Shown here: piece by piece, positions 32,052 through 39,385 of the stretch | How the letters are laid out: the number at the start of each line of letters is the position of its first letter | Position numbering within the stretch: the stretch's first letter is position 1 | Assembly: GCA_029006155.1 (NCBI GenBank) | Contig: JAQXGF010000071.1 | Span: forward strand, 1 to 39,385 | Direction: 5' to 3' | From: Lachnospiraceae bacterium | GTDB lineage: Bacteria; Bacillota; Clostridia; Lachnospirales; Lachnospiraceae | DNA length: 39,385 nt | Translations under genes and position numbers: made by a program | Notes under the pieces: generated by a model | What the model saw: only the letters and a program-made list of their open reading frames with translations | Told to the model about the DNA's origin: nothing | Database searches by the model: none

Positions 32052-33428
32052 CTACATCCCGAGCAGGTTTTCTCCAATCTTTACCACGTCTCCGGCACCC
32101 ATAGTTATCAACAGATCACCGGGGATGCAGTTTTCCAGAAGAAAATTCTCGATTTCGTCAAAAGTACGGAAATACCAGGCATCTTTGCCCATTGCAGTCA
32201 GGCGCTTGCGGATATCATCCGAGCTGATACCGAGGGTATCGGTCTCACGTGCCGCATAAATGTCGGCGAGTACGATCTTATCTGCCAGTGAGAGTGCCTC
32301 AGCAAAATCATCAAGCAGTGCCTTGGTCCGCGTGTAGGTGTGTGGCTGGAAGACGCACCAGACATGTTTGCACGGGAAATTTTTTGCCGCGCGCAGGGTC
32401 GCTTTGATCTCGGTCGGATGATGCGCGTAGTCATCAATGATCGTCACGCCGCCGATGACGCCCTTTTTCTGGAAGCGCCGGTCGGTACCGTGGAAGCTTA
32501 AGAGTCCTTCTGCCATGACGGAAGCCGGAATGCCAAGCAGATCGCCGGATGCGAGCGCGGCGACTGCATTTGAGACATTGTGCTCACCCGGTACCGCGAG
32601 GGTGAAATGTCCGAGCACGGTGCCATTCTTTACAAGATCAAAGCTTCCACAGCCGAGCTCATCGTAGGAGACATTCTGTGCCTGATAGTCGCCGGTGCCG
32701 ATGCCAAAGGTCACGATGCGACAGGAAAGGCCGTCCGTGATCTCAGAAAGATTCGGGATGGCGGCATTGATGATAAGCGCACCATCCGCCGGGAGCTTTT
32801 CGGCAAAAAGGCGGAAGGAGTGGCGGATATCGTCGAGATCTTTGAAAAAGTCGAGGTGATCTGCGTCAATGTTCAGGATAATCGCCAGCTTCGGATACAG
32901 AGAAAGGAAGCTGTTTGTGTACTCACAGGCTTCGGTGATAAAATTGTCAGAATGTCCGATGCGGACATTCCCACCGATCGACGGGAGAATGCCACCGACC
33001 GAGATCGTCGGGTCCATGTCTGCGTGCATCAGGATGTGGGAGAGCATGGAGGTTGTCGTCGTCTTGCCATGTGTGCCGGATACGGCGATCGGCATCTTGT
33101 AGTTCTGCATCAGCTCTCCGAGCAGTTCTGCACGGGTCAGCATCGGGATATTGGCTGCTTTGGCCGCTGCAAATTCCGGATTGTCCGGATGGATGGCCGC
33201 CGTGTAGACGACGACATCAATGTCCGGTGTGATATTGGTGGCACTCTGGGGATAATGGATCGTAGCGCCCATGCCGGTGAGCCAGTCCGTAAGCGGAGAT
33301 TCCTTCGAGTCCGATCCGGATACCGGGAAGCCGCGCTTTAAGAGGACTGCCGCAAGGCCGCTCATGCTGATGCCGCCGATGCCGATGAAATGAATATGTA
33401 CGGGGGTTTCATAATTTATTTGATACAT
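32052..33428 (-). CDS. murC: UDP-N-acetylmuramate--L-alanine ligase
   Basis: A 458-residue cytoplasmic Mur ligase that adds L-alanine to UDP-N-acetylmuramic acid, the first amino-acid step of peptidoglycan synthesis. The N-terminal UDP-binding domain has FIGIGGISMSGLA (14-26), the central ATP-binding domain has GTHGKTTTTS (118-127), and the C-terminal domain includes DDYAHHPTEI and VFQPHTYTRT. All family motifs are intact and the length is typical. The ATG follows AAGGAGCG. It is not inside a dcw cluster here; it stands alone with its own terminator, between the dnaD operon and the divergent glgC. Confidence 0.97.
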   Translation of the reverse strand: MYQINYETPVHIHFIGIGGISMSGLAAVLLKRGFPVSGSDSKESPLTDWLTGMGATIHYPQSATNITPDIDVVVYTAAIHPDNPEFAAAKAANIPMLTRAELLGELMQNYKMPIAVSGTHGKTTTTSMLSHILMHADMDPTISVGGILPSIGGNVRIGHSDNFITEACEYTNSFLSLYPKLAIILNIDADHLDFFKDLDDIRHSFRLFAEKLPADGALIINAAIPNLSEITDGLSCRIVTFGIGTGDYQAQNVSYDELGCGSFDLVKNGTVLGHFTLAVPGEHNVSNAVAALASGDLLGIPASVMAEGLLSFHGTDRRFQKKGVIGGVTIIDDYAHHPTEIKATLRAAKNFPCKHVWCVFQPHTYTRTKALLDDFAEALSLADKIVLADIYAARETDTLGISSDDIRKRLTAMGKDAWYFRTFDEIENFLLENCIPGDLLITMGAGDVVKIGENLLGM

Positions 33429-33449
33429 TTGTGGTCGCTCCTTTTTGGG

Positions 33450-33551
33450 TAGGTTGTGGAATGCGGACGTTTCGAGCGCAGGTCATAAGGGATCCTCCCG
33501 TTTGCTTGAAAGTCCGTATAGGTTGTGGAATGCGGACGTTTCGAGCGCAGG
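33450..33551 (-). repeat. 33-bp direct repeats in murC leader
   Basis: Two identical 33-base copies (33450-33482 and 33519-33551), 69 bases apart start to start. Each contains GGTTGTGGAATGCGGACGTT and ends GAGCGCAGG. They lie 22-123 bases upstream of the murC start. Minus-strand reading gives the same peptide ARNVRIPQP twice, but no start or Shine-Dalgarno supports a gene. They may be protein-binding sites or copies of a genome-wide short repeat. Confidence 0.85.
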
Positions 33552-33561
33552 CTGCAGACCC

Positions 33562-33594
33562 GCTCGCTACGCGAGCTTTCCGCTGCAAAGCAGC
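33562..33594. other. Two short hairpins next to the direct repeats
   Basis: GCTCGC-TAC-GCGAGC (33562-33576) and GCTGC-AAA-GCAGC (33582-33594). Both are perfect stems, adding to the structured murC upstream region. Confidence 0.5.
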
Positions 33595-33640
33595 TCCAAT
33601 CTGCAGCTGATGGGCGTTCCGCTCATCCCAAACTGCAAAT

Positions 33641-33674
33641 ACAGTCAGATCCAAATAAATTTGGATCCGCCTGT
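33641..33674. other. Perfect palindrome between murC and glgC
   Basis: GATCCAAAT-AA-ATTTGGATC (33648-33667) is perfect over 9 bp and can be lengthened by ACAG (33641-33644) with CTGT (33671-33674) across a 3x3 internal loop. CTTTTC follows on the plus strand, so it could act as a weak terminator, or it may be an operator. Confidence 0.5.
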
Positions 33675-33703
33675 CTTTTCAGTTTGCTGCTGCTCGAAAC
33701 TGG

Positions 33704-33721
33704 TTATACACATTATACACA
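33704..33721 (+). promoter_or_regulatory. Tandem TTATACACA boxes / murC -10 region
   Basis: Two exact, abutting copies of TTATACACA, which fits the DnaA-box consensus TTATNCACA. On the minus strand the same bases contain TATAAT (33717-33712), which could be the murC -10 box with a weak TTTTAC at 17 bp. Both readings may hold, in which case DnaA would compete with RNA polymerase. Confidence 0.45.
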
Positions 33722-34000
33722 TATTTCTTCAAAAGTAAAAGTCCGTTTTCCGGGCGGTGGGGAACATATTGGATAATTGGCAAAATAACGAAAAAAAGGT
33801 GCGGTTTTGGTGGGAAACGAAAGTGTTTTTCGTAAATAAAACGGATAGTGATAGCAAAAATGCACAAAAAATAGAGAAAAAAGAAGAAAGCTGTCGCACA
33901 TATATGATAGCGTCGAAAAACCGGAAAATCAGGAAATTAAGCTATTTATGATAAAAAAGTAAAAAAAAATAACAAAAACTTGTAAAAAATGTTCGCTATT
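33722..34000. other. Very AT-rich divergent intergenic stretch
   Basis: About 280 bases rich in A on the plus strand (runs such as AAAAAAAAATAACAAAAAC) without a credible gene. Open frames here have no Shine-Dalgarno or family resemblance. It separates the murC leader from the glgC promoter and may be intrinsically curved or easily melted. Confidence 0.5.
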
Positions 34001-34011
34001 TACGAAACATG

Positions 34012-34020
34012 TGTTATAAT
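34012..34020 (+). promoter_or_regulatory. Extended -10 promoter for glgC-glgD
   Basis: TG-T-TATAAT with consensus TATAAT at 34015-34020; TTCGCT lies at 17 bp as a weak -35. Transcription would start near 34027, giving an ~85-base leader before the GTG start. Confidence 0.55.
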
Positions 34021-34110
34021 AAACAAAAGCAACTATTCAGAACCGTACAGGCCGCACATTTGTACGTGCTTCAGAATCGTTTCGAAAAATATACTTCAAG
34101 AGGTGATACC

Positions 34111-35385
34111 GTGGTTAAGAAAGAGATGATCGCTATGCTTCTGGCCGGTGGTCAGGGCAGCCGACTTGGGGTACTGACTTCCAAGGTTGCCAAACCGGCA
34201 GTTGCATTCGGAGGCAAGTACCGTATCATTGATTTCCCACTGAGCAATTGTATTAATTCCGGTATAGATACAGTCGGCGTGCTGACACAGTACCAGCCGC
34301 TTCGATTGAATACACATATAGGGATCGGAATTCCGTGGGATCTTGATAAAAATGTAGGTGGAGTGACTGTACTGCCGCCGTATGAAAAAGTAGGAAAGAC
34401 CGAGTGGTATACCGGTACCGCAAATGCGATTTATCAAAATCTCGCATATATGGAGTCCTTCAATCCGGACTATGTACTGATTCTCTCCGGAGATCACATT
34501 TACAAGATGGATTATGAGGTGATGCTGGATTTTCATAAGGCGCACAATGCGGATGTCAGCATCGCTGTGATGCCGGTTCCACAAGAAGAGGCGAGCCGTT
34601 TTGGGATTGTTGTGACAGATGACAGTGGACGCATTACCGAGTTTCAGGAAAAGCCGGCCCATCCAAAGAGCAATCTTGCGTCGATGGGTATCTACATATT
34701 TACATGGAAAGCATTAAAAGAGGCGCTGATCGCATTGTCTGAGCAGAGCAATTGTGATTTCGGAAAGCATGTGATTCCGTATTGCCATGAAAAGGGCGAG
34801 CGGCTTGTCGCGTATGAGTATAATGGCTACTGGAAAGATGTCGGGACACTTGGCTCCTACTGGGAAGCCAATATGGAGCTGATTGATATCATTCCGGAGT
34901 TCAATCTTTACGAAGAATTCTGGAAAATTTATACGAAAAATGATATTCTCCCGCCGCAGTATATTTCAGCGGATGCCGTACTGGATCGCTGCCTGATCGG
35001 TGATGGCACAGAGGTGTACGGCGAGGTGCACAATTCCATCATCGGCTGTGGTGTCGTGATCGAGAAGGGTGCGATCGTCCGGGATTCGATCATCATGCAA
35101 AATGCGGTGATCAAGGCAGGCGCCGTGATTGATAAGGCGATCATTGCAGAGCAGGCTGTGATCGGAGAGCGCGCACAACTTGGTGTGGGCGAGGAAGTCC
35201 CGAATAAGGTAAAGCCTGCCGTCTATGCATTTGGACTGACGGTGATCGGAGAGAAGGCGGTCATTCCGCCGGATGTCAAGATCGGGAAGAATACCGCTGT
35301 CACGGGCGTTACGACTCCGGAAGATTATCCGGACGGCGTGCTCGCAGGCGGTGAGACTTTGGATAAGGCAGGTGATATGGCATGA
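34111..35385 (+). CDS. glgC: Glucose-1-phosphate adenylyltransferase, catalytic subunit
   Basis: Makes ADP-glucose from ATP and glucose-1-phosphate, the committed step of glycogen synthesis. From GTG 34111 it has 424 residues and begins [20 protein letters not shown]. The GTG is chosen because GAGGTGA lies five bases upstream; a start 34 codons earlier would overlap the promoter. Nucleotidyltransferase motifs [27 protein letters not shown] and FQEKP are intact, and a left-handed beta-helix ([20 protein letters not shown]) forms the C-terminal part. It overlaps glgD by four bases (ATGA). No glycogen synthase or branching enzyme is in the window. Confidence 0.95.
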   Translation: MVKKEMIAMLLAGGQGSRLGVLTSKVAKPAVAFGGKYRIIDFPLSNCINSGIDTVGVLTQYQPLRLNTHIGIGIPWDLDKNVGGVTVLPPYEKVGKTEWYTGTANAIYQNLAYMESFNPDYVLILSGDHIYKMDYEVMLDFHKAHNADVSIAVMPVPQEEASRFGIVVTDDSGRITEFQEKPAHPKSNLASMGIYIFTWKALKEALIALSEQSNCDFGKHVIPYCHEKGERLVAYEYNGYWKDVGTLGSYWEANMELIDIIPEFNLYEEFWKIYTKNDILPPQYISADAVLDRCLIGDGTEVYGEVHNSIIGCGVVIEKGAIVRDSIIMQNAVIKAGAVIDKAIIAEQAVIGERAQLGVGEEVPNKVKPAVYAFGLTVIGEKAVIPPDVKIGKNTAVTGVTTPEDYPDGVLAGGETLDKAGDMA

Positions 35386-36500
35386 GAGCGGTAGGTATTA
35401 TTCTTGCAGGCGGTAACAGTTTCCGGATGAAGGAGCTGTCGAACAAACGGGCAATTGCCGCGATGCCGATTGCCGGAAGCTTCCGGAGCATTGACTTTGC
35501 CCTGAGCAGCATGTCGAATTCCAATATTCAGCGGGTAGCGGTACTGACCCAGTACAATTCCAGATCCTTAAATCAGCACTTAAGTTCTTCGAAATGGTGG
35601 GATTTCGGAAGAAAGCAGGGTGGCCTGTTCGTATTTCCGCCGATGGTCACTTCGGACAATGATTTCTGGTACCGCGGGACGGCAGATGCGATCCATCAGA
35701 ATCTGGATTTCTTAAAGGAATGCCATGAGCCTTATGTGGTCATCGCTTCCGGCGACTGTGTATATAAGCTGGACTATGCGAAGGTGCTGGAGTACCATAT
35801 CGCAAAGAAAGCAGATATCACGGTCGTATGTAAAGATCTTCCGAGTACAGAGGATGCGACCCGGTTTGGCGTGCTCAAGATGAACAGTGACAACCGTATC
35901 ACCCAGTTTGACGAGAAGCCGATGGCGGCGATGTCCCATACGATTTCCTGTGGCATTTACGTGATTCGGAGACGTCAGCTGATCGAGCTGATCGAACGGT
36001 CGATTGAGGAAGGACGACACGATTTTGTAAAAGACGTGCTGATCCGCTACAAAGACGTCAAGCGTATTTACGGATACAAGCTCGACAGCTACTGGAGCAA
36101 TATCGCATCGGTCGAGTCCTACTACCAGACGAACATGGATTTCCTGAAAAAGGAAGTCCGGGATTACTTTTTCCGGGAGTATCCGGACGTACATTCCAAG
36201 GTGGACGACAATCCACCGGCCAAATATAATCCGGGCTGCCAGGTAAAGAACAGTCTGATTGCCAATGGTTCCATTATAAACGGATACGTGGAAAATTCTG
36301 TCATCTTCAAAAAAGTATTCGTTGGAGAGAACTGTGTCATCAAGAATTCCATCGTGCTGAACGACGTATATCTTGGTGATAATGTGTACCTTGAAAACTG
36401 CATCGTGGAGAGCCGTGATACGATACGGGCCAATACACGTTATGTCGGCGAGGGAGGCATAAAGATTGTGATCGAATCGAATGAACGGTATGTTCTGTAA
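35382..36500 (+). CDS. glgD: Glucose-1-phosphate adenylyltransferase, GlgD subunit
   Basis: A 372-residue paralogue of GlgC that forms the hetero-oligomeric ADP-glucose pyrophosphorylase of Bacillota; GlgD is usually the modulatory subunit with little activity alone. The N-terminal loop reads [12 protein letters not shown], where catalytic GlgC has the GGxGxRL signature, and LASGDCVY-type motifs differ as well ([11 protein letters not shown]), consistent with a non-catalytic role. [13 protein letters not shown] and FDEKP remain. The C-terminal beta-helix is shorter than in GlgC. Translation is coupled to glgC through the ATGA overlap. Confidence 0.95.
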   Translation: MRAVGIILAGGNSFRMKELSNKRAIAAMPIAGSFRSIDFALSSMSNSNIQRVAVLTQYNSRSLNQHLSSSKWWDFGRKQGGLFVFPPMVTSDNDFWYRGTADAIHQNLDFLKECHEPYVVIASGDCVYKLDYAKVLEYHIAKKADITVVCKDLPSTEDATRFGVLKMNSDNRITQFDEKPMAAMSHTISCGIYVIRRRQLIELIERSIEEGRHDFVKDVLIRYKDVKRIYGYKLDSYWSNIASVESYYQTNMDFLKKEVRDYFFREYPDVHSKVDDNPPAKYNPGCQVKNSLIANGSIINGYVENSVIFKKVFVGENCVIKNSIVLNDVYLGDNVYLENCIVESRDTIRANTRYVGEGGIKIVIESNERYVL

Positions 36501-36549
36501 CGGACAGGACAGAGAAAAAATAGAATAAAAAACCACGGGGGAAAGATGT

Positions 36550-36822
36550 ATGACGATAACCGACGTTAGAGTTAGGAAAGTTGCAAAGGATGGAAAAATG
36601 AAGGCGGTTGTTTCCATCACACTGGATGAAGAATTTGTAGTGCATGACATTAAAGTCATTGAGGGAGAGAAAGGACTGTTCATCGCGATGCCAAGCCGTA
36701 AGGCTGCGGACGGTGAATACCGCGACATCGCGCATCCGATCAATTCACATACAAGAGAGCGCATTCAGAAAGTGATTCTGGAAGAATACGCCAAGGCAAC
36801 GGACCTTCCGGAGGAAGAGTAA
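36550..36822 (+). CDS. spoVG: SpoVG family regulator
   Basis: A 90-residue nucleic-acid-binding regulator, known in Bacillus for septation control during sporulation and in other Gram-positives as a global DNA/RNA-binding factor. The family start [11 protein letters not shown], the core [23 protein letters not shown] and the helix [17 protein letters not shown] are all present. The acidic C-terminus (LPEEE) is normal. GGGGGAAAG lies about 7 bases before the ATG. It follows glgD by 49 bases, probably with readthrough; a sigma-H promoter was looked for and not convincingly found. A strong terminator follows. Confidence 0.96.
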   Translation: MTITDVRVRKVAKDGKMKAVVSITLDEEFVVHDIKVIEGEKGLFIAMPSRKAADGEYRDIAHPINSHTRERIQKVILEEYAKATDLPEEE

Positions 36823-36888
36823 AACATCATGGGTTAGGCATCACACAATCTCCGTAGAAATAAAACAAATCATACACAGAGAAAAGAG

Positions 36889-36927
36889 AGAGGGCGAAGC
36901 GATTTCAAGTTTCGCCCTCTACTTTTT
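36889..36927 (+). terminator. Rho-independent terminator after spoVG
   Basis: AGAGGGCGAA (36889-36898) pairs perfectly with TTCGCCCTCT (36911-36920), 12-nt loop, followed by ACTTTTTT. Confidence 0.92.
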
Positions 36928-36994
36928 TAAGCCAGCGTCGCCAAAGAAGTCGAAATGTGTTATTCTATCAGCAGCTGAAAGGAGGTAACATTGA

Positions 36995-38767
36995 ATGAAA
37001 GGGAGAAAATTTATGAGAACCAGAGGAAAAGGGTTGGGAATATCGTTTAAAATTGCCCTGATCTTTATGGTTCTAAGCGGAGCATTTTGGATTATCCTTT
37101 TTATTCAGTTTTATTATTCCAGCGATCAGGAAGCGAAAGAGTATGCAGAATCCCTTTCTGAACAGGCCATGGGCAGTATCAGTAAAAATATTGAGATGAT
37201 TATTGACAATGTATCCTTTCATTCCCGGCAGATTTTAGCAAATGGTGATCTCATTCATTCGTTGAAAGAAGGACAGCCGGAACAGCAACAGAAATATTTG
37301 TCTCAATTCATTTCTCTGACTGATTTTGAGTCTTATATGAATGGCATTTATATTATGGATATGCAGGATCATATGTGCAGCATTGATCGCATGCAGGTTC
37401 GGACGCTTCGTGTACAACATACCTCTGACATAGGGTGGTATGAGGAAGTGTTGAATCTGGACGGCTCTTATTGCTTAAAACTGAATGCAGACCGTGTCCT
37501 GACCGGAAGTTCAGCCCACCCGACGTTATCTCTGATTCGTGCGGTTATAGACCCGTCGAACTTTCAGAAAATCGGGATTCTGATGATCAATATTGACTTA
37601 GAGGCATTTGAAAATTATTGCGATAATCTGGAAAATGTTCCGAATCTGTATATATTGGATGATACTGGAAAAATTATCTATTCCAAAGGTGAAATAAAGC
37701 TTCCTGAGATGCAGAAAAATAGGGGGCGGGAGGAGGAAACGCTTGTAAATGGTATTCTTTATGATTCTATGACAATCGAGTCAAATAGCTGGACGATTCT
37801 GACAGCATCTCCGGTTACGAGAGCATTTCCGGGAGTAAATAATTCCAGGCGTTTTTTTGTGCAGACAATAGAAATTTTAGCTTTATTTAGTTTTATCAGC
37901 TATCTGATTATAAATTATCTGGTAGGAAGACCATTAATAAATGTAGCAAAAAAGATGAACATTCAAAACAATTATAGATTTGAAAAGCTTGATTATAAAG
38001 AAAAACCTTTCAGAGGCTGCCGGGAGGTGGAACAATTAAGGGCGACTTATAATGAAATGACGGATGACATTAATGATCTTGTAAAAAGAGTAGCAGAAGA
38101 TGAAAAATTCAAGCGTAAAGTAGAGCTGAAAATTCTTTATGAACAGATAAAACCACACTTTTTGTATAATACCATTGATGCGCTTACCTATTTGGCACTC
38201 ACCGGCCAAAATGAAGAACTCTGTGATGCTTTGGAAGCTTTTGGCGGATTTTACCGCAATCTGCTTAGTAAAGGGGAAGATATCATACTGGTAAAAAATG
38301 AAATTGGAATGATAAGAGATTATCTTGATTTGCAGAAACTTCGTTATGGAAATGAACTATCGTATGAAATACGGGTAACGGAAGAGGTAAAGGAGCTTAA
38401 AGTATTAAAAATGATTTTACAGCCATTTGTGGAAAATTCGATTATACATGGAATCCGTCCGAAAGGGCAGGCTGGTACTGTGATTGTAAAAGGGGAACGT
38501 AGGGGAGATTTCCTTTATTTTTCCGTATCAGATAATGGAATCGGAATGGATCCGGATATGGTTGCTCAATTACAAAGAGAAATCAGAGAAAGCAGAAAAA
38601 GTTTTGGTATCAGGGGAACGATTGAGCGCATGTGTATTTTTTATGAAATGGATATTCCATATGGTATTAGCAGCAATCGTAACGGAACCAAGATATGGTT
38701 CCGGCTTCCGGTGATAAAGGAATGTGGAGGGGATAGCAGTGATACGGGTATTATTGGTAGAAGATGA
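36995..38767 (+). CDS. YesM/LytS-type sensor histidine kinase
   Basis: A 590-residue kinase. TM1 at about 17-38, a ~245-residue outer sensor (Cache/dCache-like by layout, fold not proven), TM2 at about 287-310, a HAMP-like linker, then the His_kinase domain with YEQIKPHFLYNTIDAL (His388) and a HATPase domain with LQPFVENSIIHGI and DNGIGM. Such kinases usually act with AraC-type regulators to control carbohydrate uptake. The ATG follows a perfect AAGGAGGT nine bases upstream. The regulator gene starts 29 bases before its stop. Its A/T-rich third positions differ from most genes in the window, which may mean later acquisition. Confidence 0.93.
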   Translation: MKGRKFMRTRGKGLGISFKIALIFMVLSGAFWIILFIQFYYSSDQEAKEYAESLSEQAMGSISKNIEMIIDNVSFHSRQILANGDLIHSLKEGQPEQQQKYLSQFISLTDFESYMNGIYIMDMQDHMCSIDRMQVRTLRVQHTSDIGWYEEVLNLDGSYCLKLNADRVLTGSSAHPTLSLIRAVIDPSNFQKIGILMINIDLEAFENYCDNLENVPNLYILDDTGKIIYSKGEIKLPEMQKNRGREEETLVNGILYDSMTIESNSWTILTASPVTRAFPGVNNSRRFFVQTIEILALFSFISYLIINYLVGRPLINVAKKMNIQNNYRFEKLDYKEKPFRGCREVEQLRATYNEMTDDINDLVKRVAEDEKFKRKVELKILYEQIKPHFLYNTIDALTYLALTGQNEELCDALEAFGGFYRNLLSKGEDIILVKNEIGMIRDYLDLQKLRYGNELSYEIRVTEEVKELKVLKMILQPFVENSIIHGIRPKGQAGTVIVKGERRGDFLYFSVSDNGIGMDPDMVAQLQREIRESRKSFGIRGTIERMCIFYEMDIPYGISSNRNGTKIWFRLPVIKECGGDSSDTGIIGRR

Positions 38768-39385
38768 AGCGATGACAATGAATTTGCTTAAAATCATCGT
38801 CAATTGGGAAGAATTTCAGATGAAGATCGTAGGATGCGCATCGAATGGGCAGGCCGCGCTTTTTATGATTCCGGAAGTAAAACCGGATATCGTGATAACG
38901 GACATCAAAATGCCGATTATGGATGGATTGAAGTTATCGGAAGAAATACGAAAGCAGTATCCTGATATAAAGGTCATGCTGGTAACTGCGTATGATGATA
39001 TCCGGTTTGCGCAGGAGGCAATGAGGGCCGGGGTAGTAGATTTTATTTTAAAACCGTTAAAAAGACAGGAAATGAGGGAGGCGCTGGAACGCGTCGGAAA
39101 TAAGATCGAAAAAAAAGAAAATTCAGAGACAATCGAGCAGATAAGGGATTACCTGGAAGAACATTATACGGAAAGTACCGTGTCCCTGACCAGTGTCGCG
39201 GAGCTGTTTTTTCTGAACCCGAGTTACCTCAGCAGAAGTTTTAAACAAAAAACAGGTGCTACGTTTGTTGATTATCTGAATGAAATAAGAATCCGGCATG
39301 CCTGTGATTATCTGGTGAGAAGTGACCTGAAAATTTTTGAAATTGCGAACAAAGTAGGTATCCCAAATCCGGATTATTTTAGTAA
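38739..39385 (+). CDS. YesN/AraC-type response regulator (partial, 3' end outside window)
   Basis: A frame open from GTG 38739 to the window edge (215 full codons). GGAGGGG six bases upstream fixes the start, inside the kinase gene. The receiver domain has Glu8-Asp9, phospho-acceptor Asp55 (ITDIKMPIMDG) and Lys105 (ILKPL). A short linker leads to an AraC-type DNA-binding domain (YLEEHYTESTVSLTSVAELF, then NPSYLSRSFKQKTG and FVDYLNEIRIRHA). The second helix-turn-helix is cut at NPDYFS. It is far more compact than the ~500-residue YesN regulators, having no long middle domain. Expected target genes (often an ABC sugar transporter) would lie to the right. Confidence 0.93.
   Translation, partial: MIRVLLVEDEAMTMNLLKIIVNWEEFQMKIVGCASNGQAALFMIPEVKPDIVITDIKMPIMDGLKLSEEIRKQYPDIKVMLVTAYDDIRFAQEAMRAGVVDFILKPLKRQEMREALERVGNKIEKKENSETIEQIRDYLEEHYTESTVSLTSVAELFFLNPSYLSRSFKQKTGATFVDYLNEIRIRHACDYLVRSDLKIFEIANKVGIPNPDYFS

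Noticed and set aside
33450-33551. CRISPR array
   Set aside because: Only two repeat copies with one 36-base interval, no cas genes nearby, and the position is a promoter leader.
33409-33654. An 81-codon minus-strand frame through the 33-bp repeats encoding ARNVRIPQP twice
   Set aside because: No Shine-Dalgarno, it overlaps the murC start, and the repeated peptide follows simply from the DNA repeat.
31800-34010. Chromosomal replication origin (oriC)
   Set aside because: DnaA-box-like repeats, an AT-rich stretch and primosome genes are present, but dnaA, dnaN and rpmH are absent and the boxes are split by the whole murC gene. Kept only as candidate DnaA-binding sites.
34009-34110. Longer GlgC N-terminus starting at 34009
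   Set aside because: It would begin upstream of and run through the promoter -10 box, and the GTG at 34111 has a proper Shine-Dalgarno and the family N-terminus.
36505-36526. Sigma-H promoter for spoVG (AGGA...GAAT)
   Set aside because: The spacing between the AGGA-type and GAAT elements is about four bases too short for the known consensus.

Overview
This window looks like chromosomal DNA from an anaerobic, moderate-GC member of the Bacillota, most likely class Clostridia, family Lachnospiraceae. The evidence is the gene set: split transketolase, paired GlgC/GlgD, SpoVG, MutS2, DnaD plus a DnaC-type helicase loader, a DUF5685/J-domain pair, and many VanR/PhoP-like two-component systems. Purine-rich Shine-Dalgarno sequences and very short or overlapping gene junctions agree. 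The assignment rests on pattern recognition, not on a database search. No insertion sequence, prophage, CRISPR array or tRNA was seen; the window is mostly core chromosome.

Layout. 1-243: the 3' end of a 23S rRNA gene and its terminator, with no 5S gene behind it. 343-3012 (+): tatD, rsmA and an alpha/beta hydrolase. 3243-6319 (+): an ECF sigma factor and a large membrane-anchored beta-propeller protein that may be its regulator. 6495-8985 (+): araD and the two halves of a split transketolase, a pentose-phosphate operon. 9110-13363 (-): mutS2 followed by a PhoP/PhoR-like pair. 13654-18455 (+): a SWIM/SNF2 helicase and a MATE exporter. 18523-20674 (+): a CtpA-type protease and a sigma-factor-like protein lacking region 4. 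20809-22245 (+): pyruvate kinase. 22389-25453 (+): a second two-component system, preceded by a structured intergenic RNA element. 25573-27607 (+): a zinc-ribbon membrane protein, a DUF5685 protein and a J-domain protein.

27811-33428 (-): mscL with a zinc-ribbon tail, a divergent PRPP synthetase, the helicase loader, the DnaD protein and murC. 33429-34110 is a repeat-rich and then very AT-rich divergent region. 34111-36500 (+): glgC-glgD for ADP-glucose synthesis. 36550-36822: spoVG. 36995-39385 (+): a YesM/YesN-type two-component system whose regulator runs off the window; this last part is visibly richer in A+T.

Themes. Central carbon and glycogen metabolism (araD, tkt, pyk, glgCD, prs) lies beside replication and translation-quality factors (dnaD, dnaC, mutS2, rsmA) and several envelope-sensing systems. 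The least explained items are: the DUF5685 protein, which carries two aspartate-rich motifs like those of all-alpha isoprenoid synthases and sits between a zinc-ribbon membrane protein and a Cys-tailed J-protein; the RpoD-like protein without region 4 behind a PDZ protease; the nested hairpin before the second two-component operon; and DnaA-box-like repeats on both sides of murC, one set next to the helicase-loading genes.
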